From the NCBI GenBank assembly GCA_905182985.1, contig CAJJDN010000078.1:293016-357015 (forward strand): a stretch of 64,000 nt of DNA, in the 5' to 3' direction. Origin of the DNA: Paramecium sonneborni. Its lineage: Eukaryota; Ciliophora; Oligohymenophorea; Peniculida; Parameciidae. Positions 11,176 to 24,042 of the stretch are shown one piece after another; within the stretch, counting starts at the first letter, position 1, and every line of letters starts with the position of its first letter. A program made the position numbers and the translations under genes. A model generated the notes under the pieces. That model was given only the letters and a program-made list of their open reading frames with translations, did not search any database and was not told where the DNA came from.

Positions 11176-11871
11176 TCATATGTTAAATTTATTATGTTTG
11201 ATGGCAGGAAGTAGTTAATCCAAAACCTATTGATATTTTTAGATAATTGACATTATCTATTATTTCTCTTCTCCAGATTAACGAAAGCTTTTTTATTTTG
11301 TAAAGCCTTTCCCTTGATACCTATAATTCATTATAGGTTGAATATTAAAGCTTTTTTCTTAACTATTATTGGGTTTATTCAATTTTTCTAATTTCTGACT
11401 AGACTTAGAAATTCTTTCAGTCTATTTTTTTGACTTTTTGAAAGTTGAAGTTCTAAAAATGAAATCTCCAAAAATTATTACATTTTCTATAGTTTAAGTT
11501 GCATTCTAGCATTTTCCTTTTACAAATTTTCTTTTAATTCAATCGATTTTCTAGAATTACAAGAGCTGACACTACGAATAGATTATCTTGAATACAAGAA
11601 TATTTTATTGAATATTTACAGATTTTTGAAATGATGACTCAACATTATTTATTTTCTTTAGTAACTTCTAATTTTATTTCATTATTCCTTCCCATTTATA
11701 TATTTCTTATTTTCTAGCAGTAATATATCTGTTTTATTTGTATGTATCAACAGTTTTGTCTAATTTTGGGATGGAACTCTTTCTTTGTTAAATATCGCTC
11801 AGTCTTCTCTAATGAATCATCAATTCCCTAATAATGCACATTGAAATTTACTATTTATTTTTTTGTTGCAT
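11176..11871 (-). CDS. CFAP97/Hemingway-like small axonemal protein
   Basis: The N-terminal part has the CFAP97 (KIAA1430/Hemingway) signature: a basic helix with HQRRLSDIQ, then PKLDKTVDTYKQNR, then IMKQNQKLLKKINNV. This matches the family pattern of an N-x-x-x basic helix followed by I-x-x-x-N-x-x-L-L-x-x-I. Family members are linked to sperm and ciliary axonemes, which fits a ciliate. A 29-nt intron (GTAATAATTT...TTTTTAG on the minus strand, near 11450) is clear. One more frame change by a single base near 11600-11650 has no obvious intron and remains unresolved. The C-terminal half is Ser/Gln-rich and ends FNI before TGA 11176. About 220 residues. Confidence 0.65.
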
Positions 11872-12505
11872 ATATTTTTACATAGTTGATATAAAAATTA
11901 ATATTATTTGATAAATTGAAATGTTTAATATTGAACAATATTTTTATTCTCATTTATAATATCCATCATAAAAAGTAAATAAACAAAGCATTAAAATATA
12001 TTGTTTATTACAATTATTTTTTTAAATAATTGGGCATTCTTAAGCAATCTTAAATTTCTAAACATTTTATAAATTTTTTTTCGGCACTTTGAGATAATCA
12101 AACAAAAGAAGTCTTTAAAAAGACAAAATTCTTTTAATAAGTGAAAAAAACAATTAAAATAATTTATTATTCGAATATTCATTTTTTTACTTGGTGATCT
12201 AAATTTGATAATTATACTATAGATATTGACCATAAAAAATTTTGAAGAACTAATAAAATTAAAATGAACAAAATTAAACTTGAATAATTTAGAATTGCTT
12301 AAAAATTAGTATAAATATATAATTTTCAAATAAATTTTAGACTTTTGAACTAATTTTATTTTATAGGGGAATTATATAGGAGCTTTGTTACTATTAATAA
12401 TATGAATTTTAATTCTATAAATAAAAATTATGATTATATTAAATTTTTCATGAAAAAGTCTTTAAAAGCAAAAATTTTAAAGTATTAATCTGAATTATTA
12501 AATAA
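11872..12505. other. Intergenic, no gene seen
   Basis: Strongly AT-rich stretch between the divergent starts of the CFAP97-like and ISG12-like genes. A minus-strand open frame at 11991-12233 has biased Phe/Ile/Lys composition and no motif, as expected by chance in such DNA. Promoters for both neighbours should be here. Confidence 0.6.
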
Positions 12506-12853
12506 ATGAAAAAATAAATATATGTATGCTTGCTCATCTTCTTAATAATTGGATAGGCTCAATGCTCATTTTTGGATGATTTAAAAACTGGAGGAGAAAT
12601 ATTTGCTTCAACAACAGTTGGAGCAACAATAGTAGCTAAGGGTGGTTTAACTATTTTAGGATTTTCATCTACAGGGCCTATCGCAGGAACTTTTGCTGCA
12701 GCCACCTAAGCAGGTATTGGGAATGTAATAGCAGGAAGCGCTTTTGCTACAGCATAAAGTTTGGCAATGTCAGGAATAGTAGCTGTAGCAGGACCTGCGT
12801 TGGTCGTTGGAGCTGTTACAGGGGCTGTTTATGTCGTTTATCAATAATTTTGA
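12506..12853 (+). CDS. ISG12 / IFI6-16 family-like secreted or membrane protein
   Basis: A 115-residue single-exon protein. Residues 1-20 (MKKQIYVCLLIFLIIGQAQC) form a typical signal peptide. The rest is Gly/Ala-rich and hydrophobic and contains the block GFSSTGPIAGTFAAATQAGI followed by GNVIAGSAFATAQSLAMSG. This resembles the ISG12 (IFI27/IFI6) motif of paired Gly-rich helices with A-G-S-x-x-A-x-x-Q-S. In animals these proteins sit in mitochondrial or other inner membranes and affect apoptosis; in unicellular eukaryotes their role is unknown. GC content is visibly higher than in the neighbours because of the Gly and Ala codons. It converges on the lipase gene with about 105 bp between. Confidence 0.75.
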
Positions 12854-12958
12854 TTATGTTAGTCTTATATTATATAAATAATCATCAATAATAAAAAATA
12901 TTTATAATGGAATAAAAGAATGTTTTTATTTAGATCGATAAATAATATTTAATCATCA

Positions 12959-13838
12959 TCATGAATATAATTTCAAAATTTTTTCACATCCTTCTTAAGT
13001 GCATCCTGCACATTGGCCATATAAATATAAATGATGGTCAAGTTTCCATTAGGTTGGCCAAATATATTTATTTCCACACTATATTAATAAAATGAATTAC
13101 TTTGGAATCTTCTCTACCACAAATCTTGAAATTCAACATGTTTTCATCATAGAATATTTCGTTTCCATAATGAGAAAATCCTTGTCCAGGCAAAGGAGTA
13201 TGTTGAAAGGTATCTTTATCTCTAATAATTCTAGCTAAGAATAATCCTTTTAATTCAGATTCAACGTAATCGGCAAATTTGTCATTTCCTATCCTTGGAG
13301 TTCCATAGTTATAAAATATGTTGATCCTTCCAACTGTTCTTTTGATTTCAAGTGCGGCAAAAGTTGCTTCAGCTGCTCCTAATGAATGACCAGTTACTAG
13401 GATTTCTGCATCTGGATAGAGAATATTTAAATCTTAGACACAATTTACAAGACCCTCAGCTATATTTTAATAGGTATCATAAAATCCTTAATGAACCTTA
13501 CATCCTAAACAGTATTAGTAATCTCTTTTTATAAAATCTAAGTCATTTAAGTAATTCACAGCGTTTACACTTCCTCTTATAGCAACAACTATTCTATTTA
13601 AATCCTCATCATAAGCACAATAACCTTATGCTTATGCTTCTTCATTATTATGAACCTAGATGTGTTTCATGTTTGGATGCCTTTTGCAAGGCTCGCAATC
13701 CCATTAATTAATTACATCAATAGAACAATAAGAAACCCTTGTATATTGAAAAATGTTCTCTCCTAACTCATGAACATATTCTTAGCCGTGCACAAAATAG
13801 CATAAAAGGACAACAAAAATGATTTACTAATACGTCAT
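12959..13838 (-). CDS. Secreted class 3 lipase
   Basis: A 285-residue alpha/beta hydrolase of the fungal lipase (class 3) family. Residues 1-18 (MTYQQIIFVVLLCYFVHG) form a signal peptide. The nucleophile elbow is TGHSLGAAEA at about residue 150, giving the catalytic Ser. Upstream are YDEDLNRIVVAIRGS (oxyanion strand) and VHQGFYDTY. Downstream are NYGTPRIGN and the expected catalytic Asp in IIRDKDTFQHTPL, and a His in GFSHYGNE. Cysteine pairs suggest disulfides. A 22-nt intron (13079-13100) restores the frame to LKLYS and TGA 12959; total 286 codons. Likely a digestive or secreted lipase acting on triglycerides. Duplicates at 14303-15182 and 15909-16394 are assembly copies. Confidence 0.93.
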
Positions 13839-14206
13839 TTTTTTGATTTATTATTTAAATATTTATAATCAATGAATTAAAAACTTCATTTTCAGGAACG
13901 GGAAGATTATATATAAAATTTTAATAATAATTAACTTAAAGTCTTAAAATGATTCACTTAACAATTTCCTTCAATAACCTAAAACTACAATATTTTTCCA
14001 ACTTAACTCTGATTTTTTTAGAGTTTCTTCATAGTAAAATTCTACAATATTATAAAATTTCAATATTCCAAAAAGCTTCTCCTTCACCTTCTAAATCTGC
14101 TTCATCAAGAATGATTGGCTATGCAGAAAAAACTTATATATGTCTATGATATAATTTATTATATATATTCAAAGAATATTTAATTATTCTCTAATTATTT
14201 ATAAAT

Positions 14207-14291
14207 TCACTTTCTCCTAGATAATTTTAATTCTTAAGTTTTCTTTTTCTTAATATCAAAGTAATAATTTCTCAATTAATTTTTTATTTCC
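14207..14291 (-). CDS. Formin 3' end (overlap copy 1)
   Basis: Repeats the last 28 codons and TGA of the formin gene whose full copy ends at 16763. Truncated at the N at 14292. Assembly duplicate. Confidence 0.8.
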
Positions 14292-14292
14292 N
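14292..14292. other. Assembly gap (1 N)
   Basis: Single N between repeat copies 1 and 2 of the lipase region. Confidence 0.95.
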
Positions 14293-14302
14293 TTAATCAT
14301 CA

Positions 14303-15182
14303 TCATGAATATAATTTCAAAATTTTTTCACATCCTTCTTAAGTGCATCCTGCACATTGGCCATATAAATATAAATGATGGTCAAGTTTCCATTAGGTTG
14401 GCCAAATATATTTATTTCCACACTATATTAATAAAATGAATTACTTTGGAATCTTCTCTACCACAAATCTTGAAATTCAACATGTTTTCATCATAGAATA
14501 TTTCGTTTCCATAATGAGAAAATCCTTGTCCAGGCAAAGGAGTATGTTGAAAGGTATCTTTATCTCTAATAATTCTAGCTAAGAATAATCCTTTTAATTC
14601 AGATTCAACGTAATCGGCAAATTTGTCATTTCCTATCCTTGGAGTTCCATAGTTATAAAATATGTTGATCCTTCCAACTGTTCTTTTGATTTCAAGTGCG
14701 GCAAAAGTTGCTTCAGCTGCTCCTAATGAATGACCAGTTACTAGGATTTCTGCATCTGGATAGAGAATATTTAAATCTTAGACACAATTTACAAGACCCT
14801 CAGCTATATTTTAATAGGTATCATAAAATCCTTAATGAACCTTACATCCTAAACAGTATTAGTAATCTCTTTTTATAAAATCTAAGTCATTTAAGTAATT
14901 CACAGCGTTTACACTTCCTCTTATAGCAACAACTATTCTATTTAAATCCTCATCATAAGCACAATAACCTTATGCTTATGCTTCTTCATTATTATGAACC
15001 TAGATGTGTTTCATGTTTGGATGCCTTTTGCAAGGCTCGCAATCCCATTAATTAATTACATCAATAGAACAATAAGAAACCCTTGTATATTGAAAAATGT
15101 TCTCTCCTAACTCATGAACATATTCTTAGCCGTGCACAAAATAGCATAAAAGGACAACAAAAATGATTTACTAATACGTCAT
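14303..15182 (-). CDS. Secreted class 3 lipase (overlap copy 2)
   Basis: Same gene as 12959-13838, shifted by 1,344, with the same signal peptide, GHSLG motif and 22-nt intron. No difference from copy 1 was seen by eye. Counted as an assembly duplicate unless read depth shows real amplification. Confidence 0.75.
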
Positions 15183-15550
15183 TTTTTTGATTTATTATTT
15201 AAATATTTATAATCAATGAATTAAAAACTTCATTTTCAGGAACGGGAAGATTATATATAAAATTTTAATAATAATTAACTTAAAGTCTTAAAATGATTCA
15301 CTTAACAATTTCCTTCAATAACCTAAAACTACAATATTTTTCCAACTTAACTCTGATTTTTTTAGAGTTTCTTCATAGTAAAATTCTACAATATTATAAA
15401 ATTTCAATATTCCAAAAAGCTTCTCCTTCACCTTCTAAATCTGCTTCATCAAGAATGATTGGCTATGCAGAAAAAACTTATATATGTCTATGATATAATT
15501 TATTATATATATTCAAAGAATATTTAATTATTCTCTAATTATTTATAAAT

Positions 15551-15635
15551 TCACTTTCTCCTAGATAATTTTAATTCTTAAGTTTTCTTTTTCTTAATAT
15601 CAAAGTAATAATTTCTCAATTAATTTTTTATTTCC
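15551..15635 (-). CDS. Formin 3' end (overlap copy 2)
   Basis: Second partial repeat of the formin 3' end, cut by the 273-N gap. Assembly duplicate. Confidence 0.78.
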
Positions 15636-15908
15636 NNNNNNNNNNNNNNNNNNNNNNNNNNNNNNNNNNNNNNNNNNNNNNNNNNNNNNNNNNNNNNNNN
15701 NNNNNNNNNNNNNNNNNNNNNNNNNNNNNNNNNNNNNNNNNNNNNNNNNNNNNNNNNNNNNNNNNNNNNNNNNNNNNNNNNNNNNNNNNNNNNNNNNNNN
15801 NNNNNNNNNNNNNNNNNNNNNNNNNNNNNNNNNNNNNNNNNNNNNNNNNNNNNNNNNNNNNNNNNNNNNNNNNNNNNNNNNNNNNNNNNNNNNNNNNNNN
15901 NNNNNNNN
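15636..15908. other. Assembly gap (273 N)
   Basis: A run of 273 N with lipase-region sequence on both sides. The sequence to the right resumes in the middle of the lipase gene, at the position equivalent to 13353. Confidence 0.97.
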
Positions 15909-16394
15909 TGCGGCAAAAGTTGCTTCAGCTGCTCCTAATGAATGACCAGTTACTAGGATTTCTGCATCTGGATAGAGAATATTTAAATCTTAGACACAAT
16001 TTACAAGACCCTCAGCTATATTTTAATAGGTATCATAAAATCCTTAATGAACCTTACATCCTAAACAGTATTAGTAATCTCTTTTTATAAAATCTAAGTC
16101 ATTTAAGTAATTCACAGCGTTTACACTTCCTCTTATAGCAACAACTATTCTATTTAAATCCTCATCATAAGCACAATAACCTTATGCTTATGCTTCTTCA
16201 TTATTATGAACCTAGATGTGTTTCATGTTTGGATGCCTTTTGCAAGGCTCGCAATCCCATTAATTAATTACATCAATAGAACAATAAGAAACCCTTGTAT
16301 ATTGAAAAATGTTCTCTCCTAACTCATGAACATATTCTTAGCCGTGCACAAAATAGCATAAAAGGACAACAAAAATGATTTACTAATACGTCAT
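15909..16394 (-). CDS. Secreted class 3 lipase (partial overlap copy 3)
   Basis: The first 162 codons of the lipase, starting at ATG 16394 and running to the gap just after the GHSLG motif. Identical to the matching part of copy 1 by eye. Confidence 0.75.
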
Positions 16395-16762
16395 TTTTTT
16401 GATTTATTATTTAAATATTTATAATCAATGAATTAAAAACTTCATTTTCAGGAACGGGAAGATTATATATAAAATTTTAATAATAATTAACTTAAAGTCT
16501 TAAAATGATTCACTTAACAATTTCCTTCAATAACCTAAAACTACAATATTTTTCCAACTTAACTCTGATTTTTTTAGAGTTTCTTCATAGTAAAATTCTA
16601 CAATATTATAAAATTTCAATATTCCAAAAAGCTTCTCCTTCACCTTCTAAATCTGCTTCATCAAGAATGATTGGCTATGCAGAAAAAACTTATATATGTC
16701 TATGATATAATTTATTATATATATTCAAAGAATATTTAATTATTCTCTAATTATTTATAAAT
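16395..16762. other. Lipase-formin intergenic region
   Basis: About 370 bp between the lipase start and the formin stop, both on the minus strand. It should contain the lipase promoter and the formin 3' UTR. A plus-strand open frame at 16505-16705 (also at 13949 and 15293) has no start context or motif and is judged spurious. Confidence 0.6.
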
Positions 16763-19700
16763 TCACTTTCTCCTAGATAATTTTAATTCTTAAGTTTTCT
16801 TTTTCTTAATATCAAAGTAATAATTTCTCAATTAATTTTTTATTTCCAAAATATCAGAAAAGAACTTAGGGCTTTCAATTTTTTCTCTTGAATCACACAT
16901 AAAGTCCCTGATCTCCTTGAAATTTTTTGAATCTTCATCATATATTATCTACATCTAAAAAATATATTCCTTATACACATTTGCATATTTTCGTCCTTTT
17001 TCAACAAACTTTTTATTAGCTTCATTCATACTCAAATTGTTTAAATGTTTACTAAGCCAATCATAATGATCATTATATATTTTTATAATATTCTAAATTT
17101 CTGATAAAGCACGATTCTGTTAAGATAAAACATGAAGATTTTTATAAGGAGTTTCTTCCAATTTTTTAAACAGCATCATTTAATTAATCATGATTACTAA
17201 TTAATGATATGGCATTTTTTGATTAATCAGTTTTTTTAATTTTTCAAGCATTCTCGTATTGCAGTTTTAGCTTTCTGAAGACTCCTTTTAATTCATCGTA
17301 CTTTTTGATTCTTTCCATTAATTCACCATGTTTTCTAATTATTCATAAGGCACATTTTGATTGATCATGCTATTTACTTTTTCTAATATCGTATTTTATT
17401 CCATCATGCTTGCTACAATATACCTTATTAATTCTTCCTAATTGCCTTCTAATTATTAAGTTTTATATGAAAATGCAAGTATATTTTCAAATTTATAACC
17501 AAATTTATCATTTTTAATATTATTGAATATTTTTCCGTATTATTTTATGTATTAGAAATACAATATCAATTCTTCATCCTTTTTGAGCTCACCAAAAATT
17601 TCTCTATAATCTGTAACTGTGTTTTCAATGTGAATTTTACGCTCTAAATGCTCTTTGTAAAAAGCCTCAATCTTAACTCCGTTTCGAGGATTTCTATCAT
17701 ATAAATCTTTGAGAAAAAGATCGTTTGGATGAACCTAATATTTATCTTATATTTTTTTTTTTGATTTTAGGAACTAATGTTTTTCTAAAAGTGCATTTTC
17801 ATATTTTTTAAGTATTTCTTCTTCCTTTTCTTGTAATTCTAACTTATTTTATGGTTGTTTCTAATATAAATTTTAACTATCAATTCTTGACTATTCCAAT
17901 TATTTTTCTAGTTATGTAATAATTAATTAAGTTTCTTCTTCTTTACATTAATCTTCAATATCCGTATATAAAATATTTAAATTTTAATCAAACTCCAAAA
18001 GAGCCTAATATTTTTCTTCACCTTACAGGCTCTATAATTTCTCTATCTCATTTTTCTCTAAAGTGTTTTCTTCCTGCTATTTTTATTCACTTTCTCTTTT
18101 TGCCTTTTTGATATTGAATTCAACATTTAAAGCCTATTCTTAAGTTATCATGAATAAATTGAGATTATCAACGATTGATCTCACTTAGTTATCTTGAATT
18201 TTAGAGAGGAATTCAAGTTCATTTATTTATTCCATCACTTCTTTTAAATTGAATTTTTGAAGAGTTTTTTATAGTAATTAAATTCCCATCTCATCCTTAA
18301 AAATTGATGGTGAAATTTAAACTGCTTCATTTTAGACCTTTTTTTTTTGAACAACTTTGGATTCTTTCTATCTCTCCTTTTGGAAGAAATATTTAAGAAT
18401 ACCCTAATTGACTTAAACTTCAAAATCTTAAAGTTTAGCAGCCCAGATAGTACTATCGATATCTTTTTCAATAGCTGGAAATTTAAATTTACTATAAGTA
18501 GGAGCAACAATTTAAATAGGTAAAGGAGCAAATGGTCCTCCATTTGCAGGTGGAGGTGGTGGATTGGGAATTCCTTTTGTAGGTGGAGGAGGTGGTGGAG
18601 GTGGATTAGGAATTCCTTTTGTAGGTGGAGGAGGTGGTGGAGGTGGATTAGGAATTCCTTTTGTAGGGGGAGGAGGTGGTGGAGGTGGATTAGGAATTCC
18701 ATTCTTAGGTGGAGGAGGTGGGGTTGGAGTTACTTATGAAGGAGGAAGTTGATTATTTTAAGAATCTAGATTACCATTTGAACTATTAGTTTTAGATTCT
18801 ACATTTGATTAAAATAGGTTTTACTTAACTGGTTATTGGACAACCACGCTCTTGGATAATCCACCTCTAACACAAGCTTCATTAGGATCTTTTTAAACAA
18901 CTTTTATTTTTTTCCTATTCGTTCCTTAACGTTTTATCCCTACTTAAATTTCATCCTCCTTATTTTCATCTTATGTAATATTCTAAAAAAAATCATCTGG
19001 ACTGACCTTTTCTTATAATTATTCTGTTAAAATTTTTTCCCATTTTTTAAAATTATTTAGAATAATATTGTAGTCCTGATTTGTGAATTGATAAACCTTT
19101 TTTGTTTTTCGAAAATAAAAGTAAGGCATTTCTAATTCTTATTATATAAAATCTTAAAATTCTTCTTCCCAATTTTACTATTGAAAGATATTGTTGCTTT
19201 AAATCTATTTAAAGAGTTCATTTTGTTGATTAGGAAATTTAGAAAAAACTTTGTCAAATAAATCTATTAAGATTAATTGTTTGATTGCTGATTAGTTACT
19301 ACATTTTACCATTTTTAATAGAAGAGGTACAAGTAAATTGACATCCTGATTTTCCATTTATTTTTAAATATTCAGAGATAACCCATACAAAGTTTCACAT
19401 TTTTCATTATTATTAACAAGATCAAGGGGTAGAGATGTTGCCTTTTTCTATTCTAGAGCTACATTTAGTAATATTATGCGTTTAACAATATCATCTTTTG
19501 AATCAAAAACAATTTCAATTTATTCTTTATCATCATCTGAAGATATATTGTATATCCATTTTAATACATAAGTAAGTTCAATCAAATTCTAAGATTTTAT
19601 CCATTACTTAGCATTCGACAAATCAAAATTTTAGTTGAATCCAATGGCAGAAAAATATTATAATGCTGCTTCTGATAAAACTTGAGATTTATCATAATAT

Positions 19701-19831
19701 TCTTCATTGATATCAACTTCTGATAAAAAAATTTTGATATTCTTTAAGTTTAACTAGCTTTCTTTCGGTAGTTAAGAGATTTTGAATTAAACTTTTTGTT
19801 TAGATTTGATTATCTCCCCTTTTAGGATCAT
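16763..19831 (-). CDS. Formin (GBD/FH3-FH1-FH2)
   Basis: An unbroken code-6 frame of 1,023 codons. The N-terminal 330 or so residues are a helical armadillo-like region as expected for GBD/FH3. A central FH1 domain around residues 370-430 is a polyproline tract with four blocks of seven or eight prolines separated by TKGIPN-type linkers. The C-terminal half is a divergent FH2 domain with the GYKFENILAF block, a run of long helices, and a final basic helix ending KLSRRK. Formins bind profilin-actin through FH1 and nucleate and elongate unbranched actin filaments with a dimeric FH2 ring. The 3' end is repeated at 14207 and 15551 because of the contig overlaps. The divergently transcribed neighbour is RuvB-like 2, 139 bp away. 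Confidence 0.92.
18549..18725. repeat. Minisatellite coding the formin FH1 proline tract
   Basis: About four tandem copies of a 42-bp unit, GGATTAGGAATTCC followed by a G-rich part with one TTTTGTAGGT. On the minus strand each unit encodes GIPNP, a run of prolines, then TK. It is by far the most GC-rich stretch of the window. Unit number probably varies between strains, changing the number of profilin-binding sites. Confidence 0.88.
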
Positions 19832-19955
19832 TTTTATTTGAAAAATAATATCTAATTTTATTATTTATGCTAATAATAGAAATAGCTCTTAATAATAAAT
19901 GAATAGAAACTATGTAATTTTGAAAAAAAATAATTTTAATATTTAAAGTTATTGA

Positions 19956-21464
<1,509 letters not shown>

Positions 21465-21573
21465 TATATAAATATTCATATAAGTATTTACCATTATTTA
21501 TCTCAATTCAAAATAATAATATACGCAGTTATTGTTTATCCATATTAACTTTTATTATATATTTTATTTAAAA

Positions 21574-22537
21574 ATGTCTGCTCCATAAATTATTATTGAA
21601 TAGCAATCCTAATTAAATAGTCCAATCGAAGTAGATGGAGCTGTATATGTTGCAGCATAAAATGGAGAAATTATTTAATACAAGAATGAATAATAAAAAG
21701 TATGATTTTCATTTTAGAAATAGACATTTTTTCATGTATCTAGTTAGCCTCATTCAATAAAAATAGATAATAAGAATAAAGTCTCTTACGTTGCTAATAT
21801 GGCTAGATAATCTATCCAGAAATTTTGTCAAGAAGAGGATAATGATGAAATTATTGATTTTATTAATGAATTTGAAGGAATGCCTCTTTTAGGTCCTAAT
21901 TCACTTTTACTCTCTCCTAAAAATAGTATTTCATTGAATAAATGTTAGATATGATATTTTTTACAGATTCTGGACCATTTGGAGAAACTGCAATTGATAA
22001 CTGTAAAGGATCATTGTTTGCAGCAGATCTAGAAAATTTAACATGTAAAGCATTAGCATTATATTGTCTTTCATTTCCAAGTGGTATATGCATGGGTAAT
22101 GATTAAAAAACTATATATTTATGTGAAACAGGCAAAAATAGAATTTTAAGATTTGTTTAAGCTAATGCCGGTATATACTACTTTAGGTATTATTATATCT
22201 ATTAATAAGTGTTTATATTTAATTTTAGGGAAGATTTGGTCCTATGGCATGTGCAGTCTCTTCAAATGATCTCTTGTATGTTGCCAGATATGAATTCTCC
22301 TAAGTGACTGATGATGGACTTATTAGTGTTTACAATTAGAATGGCATTAATATTGATAATATTGTATTGCCTCAATATCCTGAATTAACTGGAATGGCAT
22401 TTTCTGTGTAAAAGTGTTATTAATGATTTAGCTAATATCCTGGTGTGTTGTACTTAACTGAAAATTCTTAGAAAGGAAAATGTCTTAAGCTCAATGTTAC
22501 ACCTCCAGACAAAAAGGATAAGGATAAATTTAAGTGA
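21574..22537 (+). CDS. SMP-30/strictosidine synthase-like beta-propeller protein
   Basis: About 292 residues. After a short N-terminal tail (SPIEVDGAVYVAAQNGEI) come repeated beta-propeller blades typical of the SMP-30/gluconolactonase/strictosidine synthase-like group: MIFFTDSGPFGETA, GSLFAADLENLT, FPSGICMGNDQKTIYLCETG, then DDGLISVYNQNG and AFSVQYPGVLYLTEN. Four introns of 18, 23, 20 and 24 nt (21700-21717, 21926-21948, 22209-22228, 22408-22431) give a length divisible by three. The third is the least certain because the residues before it fit the family poorly. Animal and plant relatives hydrolyse lactones or organophosphates or are structural. The enzyme activity here cannot be told. The C terminus is Lys/Asp-rich. 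Confidence 0.82.
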
Positions 22538-22837
22538 TCCTTTATTATTTACATAAAGACTATTTTAATTAGTTAATTATCATTCAAATATTTTAAAACC
22601 GATTTAATGATAACCATAATCTTAAGATCAAAATTATCAGAATTCTAAAAATATAAAAAAACTTTATTTCGGAGCTCTGAAGACATTCTAAAATTTCATT
22701 CAAATTTTAGGCATATGAAATTAATTTATATTTCATTAATAGTATGAATTAAATTATTAAAATATCAATATATAATAATATGATATTTATAAAGTATAAG
22801 ATTTGAGGAATTATAAATTATTCTAATTTAATCATGT
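22538..22837. other. Convergent intergenic region
   Basis: About 300 bp between converging stops. AT-rich, no gene or stable hairpin recognised. Confidence 0.55.
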
Positions 22838-23542
22838 TCAAACAAGAAAAAGCCTTGTTTTCTTTTCATTTTCATTAATTGCACTGAATATATTTGATTT
22901 GTTTATATTTTTCATTGTTTTGATTTATTCAATAGTAAATTTGAAAGAAACATTTTTGTTTGAAGGTCTTCCTATGAATAGATCGAAATTAGGTCGAGTT
23001 TTAGAATTTCCATATGCAGGGCTTTTTATACAACTTTCTTTCAAAATACCATTTAATTTATTTGATATAATCCTTTTTTCATTGAATTTCTTTGGTCTAG
23101 GGGGCAGCCATAAGTTTTGACCATTTTTCACTTTTTTTTCTTGTTTTTCTGGAGAATTTCTTTGAGTTAATGATTCACAGTTAGTTTATTTCTGGATTAA
23201 AGTTTACTGACTCATTTAAATAAATTCATTTCTTGATCGTAAAAGAAAAGAACACTTTTTCGTTTAATTGTTTAAGTTATGATCAACTAAAGCTATTTTT
23301 TTATCTTTAAAAGTTTTAGCTTGAATATTAAGTTCCTGGTATTCTGAGCTATAATTTTCACCCATGAATTTATATCTTGGAGAAGAGATTGGTAAATTTG
23401 CTGATTCTGAATTGGAAAGAGAATGAGTACTTATTTCACTAAATAAAAAAAAAGTAGTAGGAAAGGTAAATACATCAATTTATTTATCATCTTCATCAGA
23501 GTTTATAGTTTATTGATTATCGAAGCATAATTCTTTTGCCAT
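22838..23542 (-). CDS. Hypothetical basic protein
   Basis: An intronless 234-residue frame from ATG 23542 to TGA 22838. The N-terminal third is acidic and Ser-rich. The centre is Lys/Arg/Ser-rich with KCSFLLRSRNEFIQ. The C-terminal third contains LPPRPKKFNEKRIISNKL and RPNFDLFIGRPSN. There is no membrane span or coiled coil. Proline and basic clusters suggest a disordered protein that binds other proteins or nucleic acid. The family is not recognised. Uninterrupted reading frame over 235 codons and normal codon use support it being a real gene. Confidence 0.7.
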
Positions 23543-24042
23543 TAACAAATTATTTATTAGAAATAGATAAAAAATTTGGATACGAATTTATTCTTATAAT
23601 TATTAAACTAATTTAAGAAAGTTTAGATTAAATTTTAGAGAGAAGTCTGAATTTGATGTGTGTTCATTTTGATAACATTATAATAATAATAAGAAAAATG
23701 ATGATGGATTTTTTGAAAGATTGAATTAATAATTTAAATCTAAAACAAATATTTAAAAAAGAAAAAATTGTTTAATGATATAATGATATATTGGAGATGA
23801 AAATTGTAAAACCCAAAGGAAAATAATAGTGAATAGTTATAGATTTAGAGTAAATAGAAGTTAGAGAGTAGTTTGATGAAGTAGTAATAATAGAATGAAG
23901 AAAAGTTTATAATAATAAAGATTATGTAATACTGACTGAAAAATAATGATGGAACCAAAAGAAAGAATATAGTAGAATGATTAGATTGATAGAGTTTAAT
24001 TAAGTTAAAATGACTTTGGAGTGATTTATATAATTATTAATA
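23543..24042. other. Divergent intergenic region
   Basis: 500 bp of purine-skewed AT-rich sequence (many GAA, AGA and TAGA words between about 23800 and 24000) upstream of the TRAF-type gene. No coding frame is supported. It should hold the two divergent promoters. Confidence 0.55.

Larger units (their letters stand above)
12949..14291. repeat. Lipase-region repeat, copy 1
   Basis: This 1,343-bp unit is identical by eye to 14293-15635 (offset 1,344) and, from 13353 on, to 15909-16847 (offset 2,556). Copies are separated by 1 N (14292) and 273 N (15636-15908). It holds the whole lipase gene and the last 85 bases of the formin gene. Probably one genomic locus written out three times by scaffolding. 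Confidence 0.92.
14293..15635. repeat. Lipase-region repeat, copy 2
   Basis: Second copy of 12949-14291, bounded by N on both sides. It carries no sequence that is not also in copies 1 or 3. A tandem duplication in the cell is possible but less likely than a misjoined contig. Confidence 0.92.
15909..16847. repeat. Lipase-region repeat, partial copy 3
   Basis: Equals 13353-14291. Only this copy continues into the body of the formin gene, so it marks the left edge of the contig that carries formin. The lipase 3' half is missing here. Confidence 0.92.

Noticed and set aside
11991..12233. Minus-strand 80-codon frame
   Set aside because: Biased Phe/Ile/Lys composition, no motif, lies in a clear intergenic stretch.
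13949..14149. Plus-strand 66-codon frame, repeated at 15293 and 16505
   Set aside because: No motif, no intron or start support, lies in the lipase-formin intergenic region; threefold presence is due to the contig overlaps.
18564..18752. Plus-strand poly-glycine frame
   Set aside because: Antisense of the formin FH1 proline tract; the minus-strand frame is open for 1,023 codons with formin domains.
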